Source of the DNA: Bordetella avium
GTDB taxonomy: Bacteria > Pseudomonadota > Gammaproteobacteria > Burkholderiales > Burkholderiaceae_B
DNA length: 64,000 nt
NCBI RefSeq assembly: GCF_034424645.1
Contig: NZ_CP139969.1
Location: 2,728,001 to 2,792,000 of the forward strand
Direction: 5' to 3'
A model generated the notes under the pieces. It was not told where the DNA came from. It did not search any database and saw only the letters and a list, made by a program, of their open reading frames with translations. How positions within the stretch are numbered: the stretch's first letter is position 1; each line of letters begins with the position of its first letter. Below are positions 20,101-25,960 of this stretch, one piece after another. The position numbers were made by a program, and so were the translations under genes.

Positions 20101-20555
20101 CAGCTGGCTCTGCGTTTCATCAATACAGGCAGTTTCTCGCAAAAAAAACGCAACGCGTCGAAGTCGCTGCCGCAGGGACGCGGGTCCCTGACTACGATCT
20201 AGAGCGCGAAGACGTCGATATGTTGGAAAGCGCGCACGCGGGGATGGTCAATACCCGTTTTGATGTCATTACCGCAGCAAAGCCTGAGAATCCCTCCGCC
20301 CGATTCTCCGATGTGCTGAAAATGGTAAAGGCAACGGGTCATCCCTATAAGGCCATACACTTTATTGCATGCCGCACTTGCCTGGATAGCGATGGTGAGC
20401 CCATAGCGGCCAATGACGACATTGATTCCGGCTTACCCTCTCAGCCCACCAACGGCATCCCTAGCACTGTTGCAAGCAGTCGGGATCCTTATCGCTCGCG
20501 TATCGTGCTGCAACTCGAAACGACCCCTTCAACCAGGAAGTCGCACGCAGCCTGA
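11118..20555 (+). CDS. FHA/CdiA-type two-partner-secreted giant exoprotein with C-terminal C80 protease-like array (3' end frameshifted)
   Basis: 3145 residues as it stands. Start ATG 11118 gives MNTHCYRLRWSHHTRQCVPV, an extended signal peptide region like FhaB, with the hydrophobic core ending at LDSALAQQ. Residues ~65-200 form the TPS haemagglutination-activity domain (NPRL and VIANPNGIQADGL motifs). Beta-helical repeats follow. Next come a Pro/Thr-rich linker (~residues 1000-1050) and a CdiA-like block (YYETRVPFVDPSRFYGSAYF, GDNYFDDRFIRRQ, DIVWYTWHE). A second FHA-type repeat region runs to ~1930. No VENN pretoxin motif is seen. From ~2120 a tandem array follows: C80-like domain (His2185, Cys2224); unknown domain (His2336, Cys2498); C80-like (Asn2599 for His, Cys2642); C80-like (His2771, Cys2812); unknown domain (His2922, Cys3085); then a fourth C80 cut off by a frameshift at 20518-20520. 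The C80 call rests on the KLQFVGHG and KVALVGC pattern of MARTX cysteine-protease domains. Predicted to be exported by a TpsB pore encoded elsewhere. Confidence 0.85.
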   Translation: MNTHCYRLRWSHHTRQCVPVAEILCSVGASGRRGGRRQRWRLLPLAASLVFAGLDSALAQQLAADGRVSIDTAPNGVAVIAIAPPDAQGVSRNPFPSFDTRQPGAVFNNSTRDGRSQLAGQLLRNPRLSGGPSAALILAEVQGLAPSHLSGALEVFGPRAALVIANPNGIQADGLSTINVSALTLSTGRVLEGAPRLLLDVRQGEVTLGAQGVNTDGLAAFDVVAHTIRVQGAIAPGSGGAPAALRLQAGASRYDAALREVMPQTLETATPALIAGSALGAMHGAYIRLRASGSGAGVRMQGVLASAQDLIVQADGQVSLRTSAARGEIRVQAGQDLELGAADSQTLARQALALHAGGAIQVQGQGQAGRLTIEGRSLSWDAGVWRVRGVPEHEAIRITLAQGYRSAKAATLTLDQGHARLRAGSLAQAGLLAARDGEIQLQLGGAAHNAGRIEASRALVIKTPATLDNAGELRGQRLQAEAAALQNSGAMQTVAGDLRLLSQTTLRNSGRIRSQGELRAHSLGALLNTGQIVGGQLLAVQANHLDNSGALQAQDLLAQTPGALANTGRIEAQRRLDIATGTYANTGVMAGQNTRLSTSQPLTLDARAAAPQASSALRISSPAITVAAPLASPAALTLQATESDLDNASAITAGQTLVLRAQGAIRNRTGALIWSAQDLGLASQDLLNARHGLIYAQGAMAIEARGQLINRLGRIESGAAMQIDTPDLQNLAEVSGDVRVDPSQGGRVRGARYSVGRFLRSAHLQIGDFSGGDIVSTLQAEQGVIHAGGAMAVNQGARHGQPNQVLNQGRLTAQGQQDIDAQVRNTSPFKPLSLIDYFQRIPVPYEIWDSAASLSPIVRKQSLYALLDHALTRHPKESDNWYKIWGLYDYKNAWLGTALALTDMRQAPALSSALAQALGGDWRGLSEDERSQRWQALIQGERGGILPIYPAQTAVIGGNQGVTIQGGLQNGEAMPAHLEAGLDPALRAAMQTAKQGWKPLPATPATSLSPSPAPTQANTQHPQADPATPPEGANHATPSGTPSPALPAQEADDFADTLAQLLANNHLFGHAGPVGAVPTPYYETRVPFVDPSRFYGSAYFFERVGYRPQAPMYVAGDNYFDDRFIRRQAERLMGAQLSRMPHTNLARQLMDNAAQAQAALGLQVGVAPTAEQLARLQDDIVWYTWHEIDGQSVLMPQVYLGQGTRAQPAVGAALASAGDIRVEGGAIQQNNAWIAGRTVRLQAGANDVQIVNSDGVRGGVQADEAVDIAGRNLYIKGGVIQGKTVTLAAQHRLEIVTGRAADGQGQFRRDTHTGVFAGDSLSAQAGQDLLMRGAQLAGERVALQANNAYLGEVRQASGQREHHFNSDFLTLFFAESNARHTQNQGAGSTIQADTLDLNIGHDLGLLGGQIQARRTTGQIGGDMVAVASARHTMSTQQDIAFELMIGARAGAGGQEASATANQYSGHKSAAGQGAMSGAEARTGISFSYAHAHSQATTHHNAQLNLGAGRLEVGGRLDLGGADINADRAQDTAAHAGTLAISAQAIESTRYLDTASSQEESGGFFVGLKANARSSLLDVATHIGTTAQQGQQAEVDPGLTALQAVGDVSNLVLNDTGEVSASLGAELSYGRSDHHQQSENSHILGGNLHLTSTQGDIELVGARFAGGESVVLDAAHALHIRSAQSTESASSQSHSLSGYMNYSASCNAVQGACGASGNVSLGGSHTTSQLEARRYANSQIQAQHITLKSGGDTNLIGTRAQADQALTVQAGGSLRLDTLQDHQRSASNGGDWSLSAGAGVNTRTLGAVLFNAGVTVHHEHDNYDTTTQAAGLHAGQRLTMRVGRDAALTGAAITAAGPGSSVDIGGKLIARTLQASRDHDGGYGGASAGISQSSSLPTLTLNAGRIAGEHYAATLNATVDIGQTRGNGTLQAATEGPLMQQATQQEVVQHKRRWAQNDIQITFSKLDVGSKQAKQKMARGELDGLTAMDLKRNRVGPSSAELLPDKVAAHAPLQEAQATAKAPPDSSKIRSVSCDAGRCVPQELNALRAAPETLNLQVLGDRGLGAGQSDPQALATSAPDVGQKKSPSSGSGTSSTELAPSASIPDSRAPRERSPSLPLATGDRYQHRLIVPLSADATTQTAAARLAGKHAANSILLPADSQEAWRTAAQAMPRLDGRIKLQFVGHGSNDESTLGERNAATLAAMIQGLSPRLGVRLDKVALVGCDTGACSGRDIASPLRGLLRQQAPQAVVSAYEGRVDVSSLGKKLRVTEGGLGIGGSKPRHDSATATREESLEAPQSLIRYRITHPTSGYELLGNDKVEITQNGTADQLIILAHGSWTGLHLDSLRDYSGYTRIPQELAPVYFYSRHGETSYGAALQAILEAPDIALQGMPAITFSSRKQLRYNAQKNGFSFHDHKRFSAQKAQRVEVAPPGSWVPNYDLKVEDFGLLSDAHAGNLHPRFDVATATDRGGTTPFSDVLNMATATGSQYKAIHFLPCRICRDAQGRPIPARNDIIFVALDDARPESPPLVSPLPDPYGSRVVIQLDADLANEKAARRLTARHPENTAWLRLRPGDRVSLVSAGKQIQPGPQKIQLVGNASQHKGTPIIGGITAREAAQFIRTASTAVEPGAWLEKVSLVSCVTAACARNRLSDEVRRILKSRVEIQDFPSPPPSHGQDRPALSGAIPKHKTPQRSSQASGPSLAPGDRYQHRLIVPLATDPATQTAAARLAGKHAANSIVLAAATQEAWRTATATMPRLDGRIKLQFVGHGSHDEATLGGKNAATLAAMIQDLSPRLGADAKLDKVALVGCDTGACAGRDIASQLRGVLRQQAPHAVVSAYDGKVDVSSLGKKTRVKEGGLGICCSKPRHNNAPASPGKNTKTPVIQFSTPHPTSGVTLMGNDKVEITQNGTADQLIVLAHGSWTPPHLDSPSDDIGYTRIPHGVAPIYFYSRHGEPTHGIALEQVMAAPDLALRGMPAIDFSSRKEIRHAAQAAGSAFHQYRQFLAKKTQRVEVAAAGTRVPDYDLEREDVDMLESAHAGMVNTRFDVITAAKPENPSARFSDVLKMVKATGHPYKAIHFIACRTCLDSDGEPIAANDDIDSGLPSQPTNGIPSTVASSRDPYRSRIVLQLETTPSTRKSHAA
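17481..19110 (+). repeat. C-terminal cassette copy 1 (C80-like / HG-C domain / C80-like with His to Asn)
   Basis: First copy of a coding tandem duplication inside the exoprotein gene. Landmarks recur in copy 2 at +1,758 bp: the GATCGCTACCAGCATAGGCT segment (17481 and 19239) and the GGCAATGACAAAGTAGAAAT segment (18063 and 19821). Domains: C80-like 17481-17935, HG-C domain 18013-18690, C80-like 18723-19110. In the last one the catalytic-His codon is AAT (18912-18914) while the Cys codon (19041) is kept. Confidence 0.8.
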
Positions 20556-20930
20556 GCACCAAACATTCGACGAATAGCGTCTGGGTAAGCATGGACATAG
20601 GCGACTCCGTCTATGTCCACACGATAGGTAAGCAGATCAGGCCGGGCCCGCAGAAGATCCAACTCGTCGGCCATGGCAGTTTTTACAAAGGAAAGCCTGT
20701 CATCGGGGGATTCACCACGAAGGAAACGGCGGAACTAATCCGACAAGTCAACCAGACTTTCACGCTGGGAGCCACCTTAAAAAAAGTCACCCTGGTCGAC
20801 TGCGCCACGACACCCTGCGCGGGGCCAAAACTGCGTGATGACTTGGCCGCCAGCCTGCGCGCCCTCCGACTTGGCCGTCCCCAAATCACCATCTATACCG
20901 GTAAGGCCGCTGTCACGCCGACCACAAGCC
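19239..20930 (+). repeat. C-terminal cassette copy 2 (C80-like / HG-C domain / C80-like, frameshifted)
   Basis: Second copy, same domain order. The first C80-like domain (19239-19735) keeps His (CAT 19428) and Cys (TGC 19551). The HG-C domain spans about 19780-20460 with His codon 19881 and Cys codons 20370 and 20379. The final C80-like domain begins in frame at ~20484, but the frame is lost at 20518-20520. Its His (CAT 20672) and Cys (in VDC) survive in the shifted frame. Confidence 0.8.
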
Positions 20931-21001
20931 TAAGTCTAGGGTCACAAAGCGGCGAGACGGCCGGACAATCGCCCCTCAAAAAAAGGGCGGACAAGGATTG
21001 A
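20519..21001 (+). pseudogene. Out-of-frame 3' end of the exoprotein gene (fourth C80-like domain)
   Basis: Continuing from the AAA at 20518-20520 in the shifted frame gives NDPFNQEVARSLSTKHSTNS, then KIQLVGHG, then LKKVTLVDC and a basic tail ending at TGA 20999-21001. This is the exact continuation of the preceding frame (DPYRSRIVLQLE), as shown by the homologous second domain (DPYGSRVVIQLDADLANEKA). One missing A in the run explains everything. Restored, the protein would be about 3294 residues. Whether this is a real mutation, a slippage site or a sequencing error cannot be decided here. Independent translation from ATG 20591 is unlikely. Confidence 0.8.
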
Positions 21002-21033
21002 ATGGCCATTGATCATTGTGAGCGACACCGCCA

Positions 21034-23109
21034 CTAGCCCCCCAGTTTCTCCATTAAATACTGATGCACGTTAAAAGGCGGGCGGCGGCTTTGCACTCGG
21101 GTGTAATCGCCGTCGGCGCGCTGCTGCCAGGACAGCTGGTTGTCGCGCAGCGCAAAGGTGAAGGCCTCGTCGATGACGCGTTTCTTGAGGCTTTTGTCGT
21201 AGATCGGAAAAGCCACCTCGACGCGGCGGAAGAAATTCCGGTCCATCCAGTCGGCCGAGGAAAGATAGGTGGTTTCTTGGCCATCGGCGTAAAAGTAAAA
21301 CACCCGCGAATGCTCCAGAAAACGGCCCACGATGGAGCGCACGCGTATGTTCTGCGACAGGCCTGGCACGCCCGCGCGCAAGGCGCAAACACCTCGCACG
21401 ATCAGGTCGATCTTGACCCCTGCCTGGCTGGCTTTATAAAGCTCGGCAATCACCTCTTCTTCGAGCAGGGAATTCATTTTCGCCATGATGCGCGCACGGC
21501 GGCCCGCCTTGGCGGCGCGGGCCTCGGCGCGGATCAGATCAATCATGCCTTGATGCAGGGTGAACGGCGATTGCAGCAGCGCTTTGAGTTCGCGCCGCGC
21601 GCCCAAGCCGGTCAGTTGACCGAACACCTTGTCCATATCCTCACAAAGACGCGGGTCGGCCGTCAACAGGCCAAAATCGGTATAGAGACGAGCGGTGCGC
21701 GGATGGTAATTGCCGGTGCCCAAATGGGCATAACGGCGCAGACGGCCCTTTTCGCGGCGCAGCACCAGCGCCATCTTGGCGTGGGTTTTATGCGCCACGA
21801 CGCCGTATACGACATGCGCACCCACTTCTTCCAGACGGGCGGCCCAATTGATATTGGTCTGCTCGTCAAAGCGGGCCATCAGCTCCACAACCACAGTGAC
21901 TTCCTTGCCAGCGCGCGCGGCGGCCAGCAGGATTTTCATCAGTTCGGAATCTTCGCCCGTCCGATAGATGGTCTGCTTGATGGCCATCACATCAGGGTCC
22001 AGCGCGGCGGCGGTCAGAAAATCGATCACCGGCTGGAAGGACTGGTAAGGATGATGCAGCAGACGGTCGCGCTCGGCGACGGCGGCGAACAACTCGGCAG
22101 GCTTGTCTTCGATGCGGTCCAGCGGAGCGGGAACCGGCGCCAGATAGCCGGGAAACAGCAACTCGGGCCGGGTCGCCACATTGCAAAGCTGCATGAGTCG
22201 CGACAGATTGACTGGCCCATTGACGCGATAGGTATCGGCTGGCGTAAGCGAAAACTCGCGCTGCAAAAAGCTCTCGAGTTCCGGCGGCGTCAGCTTGTCG
22301 ATTTCCAGGCGCACGGCTGCGCCGAAATTGCGTTGCGACAATTCGCCCTGCAAGGCATGACGCAGGTTGGTGACTTCTTCTTCATCAACAAACAGGTCGC
22401 TGTTACGTGTCACGCGCCACTGATAGCAACCCAGCATTTCCAAGCCAGGGAAGAGCTCGCCGACAAAAGCGCGCAACAAGGAGGTCAGCAGTACATAGCC
22501 TTCCGGATGGCCAGACAACTCGGAAGGCATTTTGATAAGACGCGGCAGCGCGCGCGGCGCCTGCACCACGGCGATGGATGCCTGACGCCCAAAGGCATCC
22601 GCGCCCGACAACGCCACAATGAAGTTCAGGCTTTTGTTATAGACGCGCGGAAAGGGATGAGCCGGGTCCAGCCCGATGGGCGTGAGCAGGGGCATGACAT
22701 CGCGGTTAAAGAGCTCATGCGCCCAGGCAAGTTGCTCTTCATTCCATTCAGAGGCATGGTGCAAGACAATGCCCTCTTTTTGCAGACGCGGCAGAATCTG
22801 ATCATTGAGCAGATCATATTGCCGCGCTACCAGGCGGTGCACGGCGACCTGAACCTCCTCAAAAGCCTGATCGGGCGTGCGGCCATCCGGCCCGACAACC
22901 TTGGGGCTCTGGCGCTGCTGCTCTTTCAGACTGGATATGCGAATTTCAAAAAACTCGTCCAGATTGGAACTCACGATACAGACGTAGCGCAGGCGCTCTA
23001 ACAGAGGCGTATCGGGGTTTTCGGCCATCGCCAGTACGCGCTCGTTGAATTTGAGCAAGGACAGTTCGCGGTTCAGCAGCAAAGGTTCGTCAAACGAACG
23101 GATGGACAT
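21034..23109 (-). CDS. ppk: Polyphosphate kinase Ppk1
   Basis: 691 residues, normal for Ppk1 (E. coli 688). Makes long-chain polyphosphate from ATP. Visible are the N-terminal LLLNRELSLLKFNERVLAMA, SSNLDEFFEIRISSLKEQ, the basic loop IKQTIYRTGEDSELMKIL, and the phospho-His region RRYAHLGTGNYHPRTARLYTD (second catalytic His in SADWMDRNFFRRVE context). I start at ATG 23107-23109 (MSIRSFDEP), with GGAA 6 bp upstream; an ATG four codons earlier lacks such a site. Convergent with the exoprotein gene (32 bp gap) and divergent from ppx, with a candidate Pho box upstream. Confidence 0.95.
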   Translation of the reverse strand: MSIRSFDEPLLLNRELSLLKFNERVLAMAENPDTPLLERLRYVCIVSSNLDEFFEIRISSLKEQQRQSPKVVGPDGRTPDQAFEEVQVAVHRLVARQYDLLNDQILPRLQKEGIVLHHASEWNEEQLAWAHELFNRDVMPLLTPIGLDPAHPFPRVYNKSLNFIVALSGADAFGRQASIAVVQAPRALPRLIKMPSELSGHPEGYVLLTSLLRAFVGELFPGLEMLGCYQWRVTRNSDLFVDEEEVTNLRHALQGELSQRNFGAAVRLEIDKLTPPELESFLQREFSLTPADTYRVNGPVNLSRLMQLCNVATRPELLFPGYLAPVPAPLDRIEDKPAELFAAVAERDRLLHHPYQSFQPVIDFLTAAALDPDVMAIKQTIYRTGEDSELMKILLAAARAGKEVTVVVELMARFDEQTNINWAARLEEVGAHVVYGVVAHKTHAKMALVLRREKGRLRRYAHLGTGNYHPRTARLYTDFGLLTADPRLCEDMDKVFGQLTGLGARRELKALLQSPFTLHQGMIDLIRAEARAAKAGRRARIMAKMNSLLEEEVIAELYKASQAGVKIDLIVRGVCALRAGVPGLSQNIRVRSIVGRFLEHSRVFYFYADGQETTYLSSADWMDRNFFRRVEVAFPIYDKSLKKRVIDEAFTFALRDNQLSWQQRADGDYTRVQSRRPPFNVHQYLMEKLGG

Positions 23110-23275
23110 TCTGAGTTCCATACAAAGAGACCACGCGCCAAGGCGCCAGCCCCACCGCTCGCGGCAAGACCGTGCAAGGCACCTCATCCGGAGCCGAAGG
23201 CTCCCCCTCAAGTGATAAAGATGCACCAGCCTGTGAGCCGGGGTTTTTCACAGCCTCTGGTTTTACTGCAAAATC

Positions 23276-23292
23276 GTGACACTTCTATGACG
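23276..23292 (-). promoter_or_regulatory. Candidate Pho box upstream of ppk
   Basis: On the minus strand CGTCATAGAAGTGTCAC: two TGTCA-like half-sites (CGTCAT and TGTCAC) with starts 11 bp apart, followed after 10 bp by TAAAAC, a possible -10. Same geometry as the pstS site, though the first half-site deviates by one base. It lies about 170 bp upstream of ppk, inside the ppk-ppx divergent region. On the plus strand TATACT (23345-23350) is a possible -10 for ppx. Confidence 0.55.
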
Positions 23293-23426
23293 CGGCCCGG
23301 TTTTCATAGGGTACGACAAATTCGGGACACATAACAGAGGCCGATATACTGAGGAAAACGAAAGACCGGCCGGCCTTGTCACATGGGGTCTCTATAATCA
23401 AACCGTCACGTCTTACCCGCGAACAC

Positions 23427-24908
23427 ATGGATCATCTTCTGGCTGCCGTGGACCTGGGGTCCAATAGTTTCCGCCTCTCTATCGGCCGCGTCGTCCAAGA
23501 AGACGGCGTGGCGCAGATATATCAAATCGACCGCCTGAAAGAAACTGTGCGCCTGGCCGCCGGACTCGGCCAGGACAAAATATTGGCCAACGACGCCATC
23601 GACCGCGCTGTCAGCGTGCTGGAGCGATTTGGCGAGCGCCTGCGCAGCTTTCATCCCAACCGGGTGCGTGCGGTCGCCACCAACACCTTCCGGGTCGCGC
23701 GCAATACCGCTGATTTTCTGCCCCGCGCCGAAGCCGCCCTGGGTTTTCCCATTGAAGTGATCGCCGGCCGCGAAGAGGCCCGCCTGATTTTCACCGGCGT
23801 GGCGCACAGCCTGCCCCCCTCGGCCAATAAGCGGCTGGTGATCGATATCGGCGGCGGGTCTACCGAAGTCATCATCGGCAAAGGTTTCGAGCCTGGCCTG
23901 ATGTCCTCCCTCTATATGGGCTGCGTCAGCTACAGCCGTCAGTTTTTCCCTGACGGCCGCGTCGATGGCAACGCCATGAAACAGGCCGAAATCGCGGCCC
24001 GCCGCGAAATCGAGGTAATTTCGCGCCAATACCGCAAGACCGGCTGGAAAGAGGCCTACGGCTCCTCCGGCACCGCGAAGGCGCTGTTCGCCATCCTGAC
24101 GGAGTGCGGTTTCGCACCGGCCATTACTGCCGCAGGCATGGCCAAACTCAAAGATCGCATCATCCGCAGCGGCAAAGTCGTGCCGGCAGAACTGCCCGGC
24201 ATCAAACTGGAGCGCGCCGACGTGTTGCCTGGCGGGCTGGCGATCATGAGCGCCCTCTTCGATGAGCTGGGCATCGAGACCATGCATACCGGCGATGGCG
24301 CCTTACGCCTGGGTGTATTGCACGACCTGATCGGCCGTGACGACGAGCACGACAAGCGCGACGAGTCGGTGCGGCAATTCATGAAGCGTTATCACATCGA
24401 CGTCAACCAGGCGCGCCGCGTGCGCCAGACGGCCCTGGCGCTCTTTGATGAACTGATGCCCGCCGGCCCGGAACGGGCTGAACTGCGCAACGCCATCGGC
24501 TGGGTCGCGGATTTGCACGAGGTCGGCCTGTCGATCGCCCACAACGCTTATCACAAGCACAGCGCCTACGTGCTAGAAAACGCCGATATGCCAGGCTTCT
24601 CTCAGGCGGACCAACGTCTGATGGCGATGCTGGCGCTGGCGCACCAGGGCAAGCTCGCCAAAGCCGAACCCCTTGTGCGCAGCCGTGGACAATGGATCGC
24701 CATCCTCTGCCTGCGCATGGCGGTGCTGCTCATGCGCAGGCGTGAAGACACGCCCCTGCCTTTTACGCTGCACGTCCAAGGTACGGATATTCAGGTGGAT
24801 ATCGCCCGCGAGTGGCTGGACAGCCATCCGCTCACCGACTTCACCCTAAGAGGCGAAGTCTCCGAATGGGGCAAGGTGGGTTTCTCTTTCGCGCTGCGTG
24901 AACACTGA
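23427..24908 (+). CDS. ppx: Exopolyphosphatase (Ppx/GppA family)
   Basis: 493 residues. Hydrolyses terminal phosphate of polyphosphate or pppGpp. ASKHA-fold motifs: LLAAVDLGSNSFRLSIGRV at the N-terminus, VIDIGGGSTEVIIGKG at ~140, and YGSSGTAKALFAIL; the C-terminal half is the HD-like helical domain of the Ppx group. I use ATG 23427 because the product then begins directly with the family N-terminus; an in-frame TTG 17 codons upstream adds non-conserved residues. Divergent from ppk, forming a polyphosphate synthesis/degradation pair. Confidence 0.93.
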   Translation: MDHLLAAVDLGSNSFRLSIGRVVQEDGVAQIYQIDRLKETVRLAAGLGQDKILANDAIDRAVSVLERFGERLRSFHPNRVRAVATNTFRVARNTADFLPRAEAALGFPIEVIAGREEARLIFTGVAHSLPPSANKRLVIDIGGGSTEVIIGKGFEPGLMSSLYMGCVSYSRQFFPDGRVDGNAMKQAEIAARREIEVISRQYRKTGWKEAYGSSGTAKALFAILTECGFAPAITAAGMAKLKDRIIRSGKVVPAELPGIKLERADVLPGGLAIMSALFDELGIETMHTGDGALRLGVLHDLIGRDDEHDKRDESVRQFMKRYHIDVNQARRVRQTALALFDELMPAGPERAELRNAIGWVADLHEVGLSIAHNAYHKHSAYVLENADMPGFSQADQRLMAMLALAHQGKLAKAEPLVRSRGQWIAILCLRMAVLLMRRREDTPLPFTLHVQGTDIQVDIAREWLDSHPLTDFTLRGEVSEWGKVGFSFALREH

Positions 24909-24917
24909 GCCGAGGAG

Positions 24918-24950
24918 CGCGTCGCCGGATTCGAATGATCAGGCGACGCG
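24918..24950. terminator. Hairpin between convergent ppx and olsB genes
   Basis: CGCGTCGCC (24918-24926) and GGCGACGCG (24942-24950) form a 9-bp perfect stem with a 15-nt loop immediately after the ppx stop and just before the olsB stop. No T tract, so a bidirectional terminator is only likely by position. Confidence 0.45.
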
Positions 24951-24958
24951 AGCGGTAG

Positions 24959-25774
24959 TCAGCGCGTGCCGGTGGGACGCAGCGCAGGCGCGTCTTCGAT
25001 CAAACCAAAATGACGTTTGTAGCGCTCGTCCATCATTTCCATGTCCATCAGGACCGGGAAGTCGGCGGCATTGAAATCCGGGTCCCAGGCCGGCTCGCCG
25101 CAGATGCGGGCGCCCAATTTGAGATAGCCCTTGATCAGCGGCGGCACGCGGGCTGGCAGATCACTGCCTAAACGCTCCACCGGATAGCGATGCAAGGGCT
25201 TGACTCGCGGTTCGCCATCGGCGGGCAGGCTCTTGGAAACAATACGCCAGACTTCAGCGGCCGTTACGCCGTCATCGCGCAGGCTGACGCTGGCGCAGCC
25301 CAAGGCATAACGATAGCCGCCACGACGCAGGTATTCGGCCAGACCGGACCAAAGCAGCATGATGACGGTGCCGCTGCGGTACTCGGAATCCGTGCAAGAA
25401 CGGCCTAGCTCGACCACCTCGTTGCGCAGCGGCCCCAGGCCGGACAGGTCAAACTCCGACTCGGAATAATAGCCTCCCGCTTCTCGGGCTTTTTCGGGAG
25501 TCAGGATACGGTAAGTCCCCACGACCCGGCCGGTATCCAATTCCGTCACCATGAGGTGCTCGCACCAGCGATCAAAACGGTCTTGCTCGATACCGTCGCG
25601 CGCATCCGGGAACACCGCCCCCATATCCTGCGTAAAAACCTGGTAGCGCAGACGCAGAATCTGCTCGACCTCCTCGGGCGTGCGAGCCAACCCCACCGCC
25701 AAGGTGCGCTGGCTGCCGCCGGCCCAACTGCCGGTGCCGTCGGTCACTTTGTCCATGCGGGCTAGCTCAAGCAT
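24959..25774 (-). CDS. olsB: Ornithine lipid N-acyltransferase OlsB-like (GNAT fold)
   Basis: 271 residues. The N-acyltransferase of ornithine-lipid synthesis transfers a 3-hydroxyacyl group from ACP to ornithine at the inner membrane. Recognised from LRYQVFTQDMGAVFPDARDGIEQDRFD, the acyl-ACP binding core GTYRILTPEKAREAGGYYSESEFDL, VELGRSCTDSEYRSGTVIMLLWSG and the late PPLIKGYLKLGARICGEPAWDPDF block. No olsA acyltransferase is adjacent. A start six codons in (MDKVTDG) is also possible. Some databases call this family hemolysin-like, which is historical. Confidence 0.85.
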   Translation of the reverse strand: MLELARMDKVTDGTGSWAGGSQRTLAVGLARTPEEVEQILRLRYQVFTQDMGAVFPDARDGIEQDRFDRWCEHLMVTELDTGRVVGTYRILTPEKAREAGGYYSESEFDLSGLGPLRNEVVELGRSCTDSEYRSGTVIMLLWSGLAEYLRRGGYRYALGCASVSLRDDGVTAAEVWRIVSKSLPADGEPRVKPLHRYPVERLGSDLPARVPPLIKGYLKLGARICGEPAWDPDFNAADFPVLMDMEMMDERYKRHFGLIEDAPALRPTGTR

Positions 25775-25910
25775 TGCGCGGGGCTCCTAAATTTGCAGCA
25801 AGTGTGGACGCGCGTCATGTCAGTATTCTGACCAAAATATTACTTGACTATGAAGTTTACGCCGGCCGCGCCAAGCGCGCAGGAAACGGCAAGTTTTCAC
25901 GTAGTTACAC

Positions 25911-25935
25911 AACGGCCCGCGCAAGGCGGGCCGTT
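25911..25935. terminator. Strong hairpin downstream of glmM
   Basis: AACGGCCCGC (25911-25920) and GCGGGCCGTT (25926-25935) form a perfect 10-bp stem with a 5-nt loop, 25 bp beyond the glmM stop and well upstream of the divergently placed olsB start. No clear T tract on either strand. Probably the end of the ftsH-folP-glmM transcript. Confidence 0.55.
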
Positions 25936-25960
25936 GCAATCCAGGTTTATTGAAAATGGC

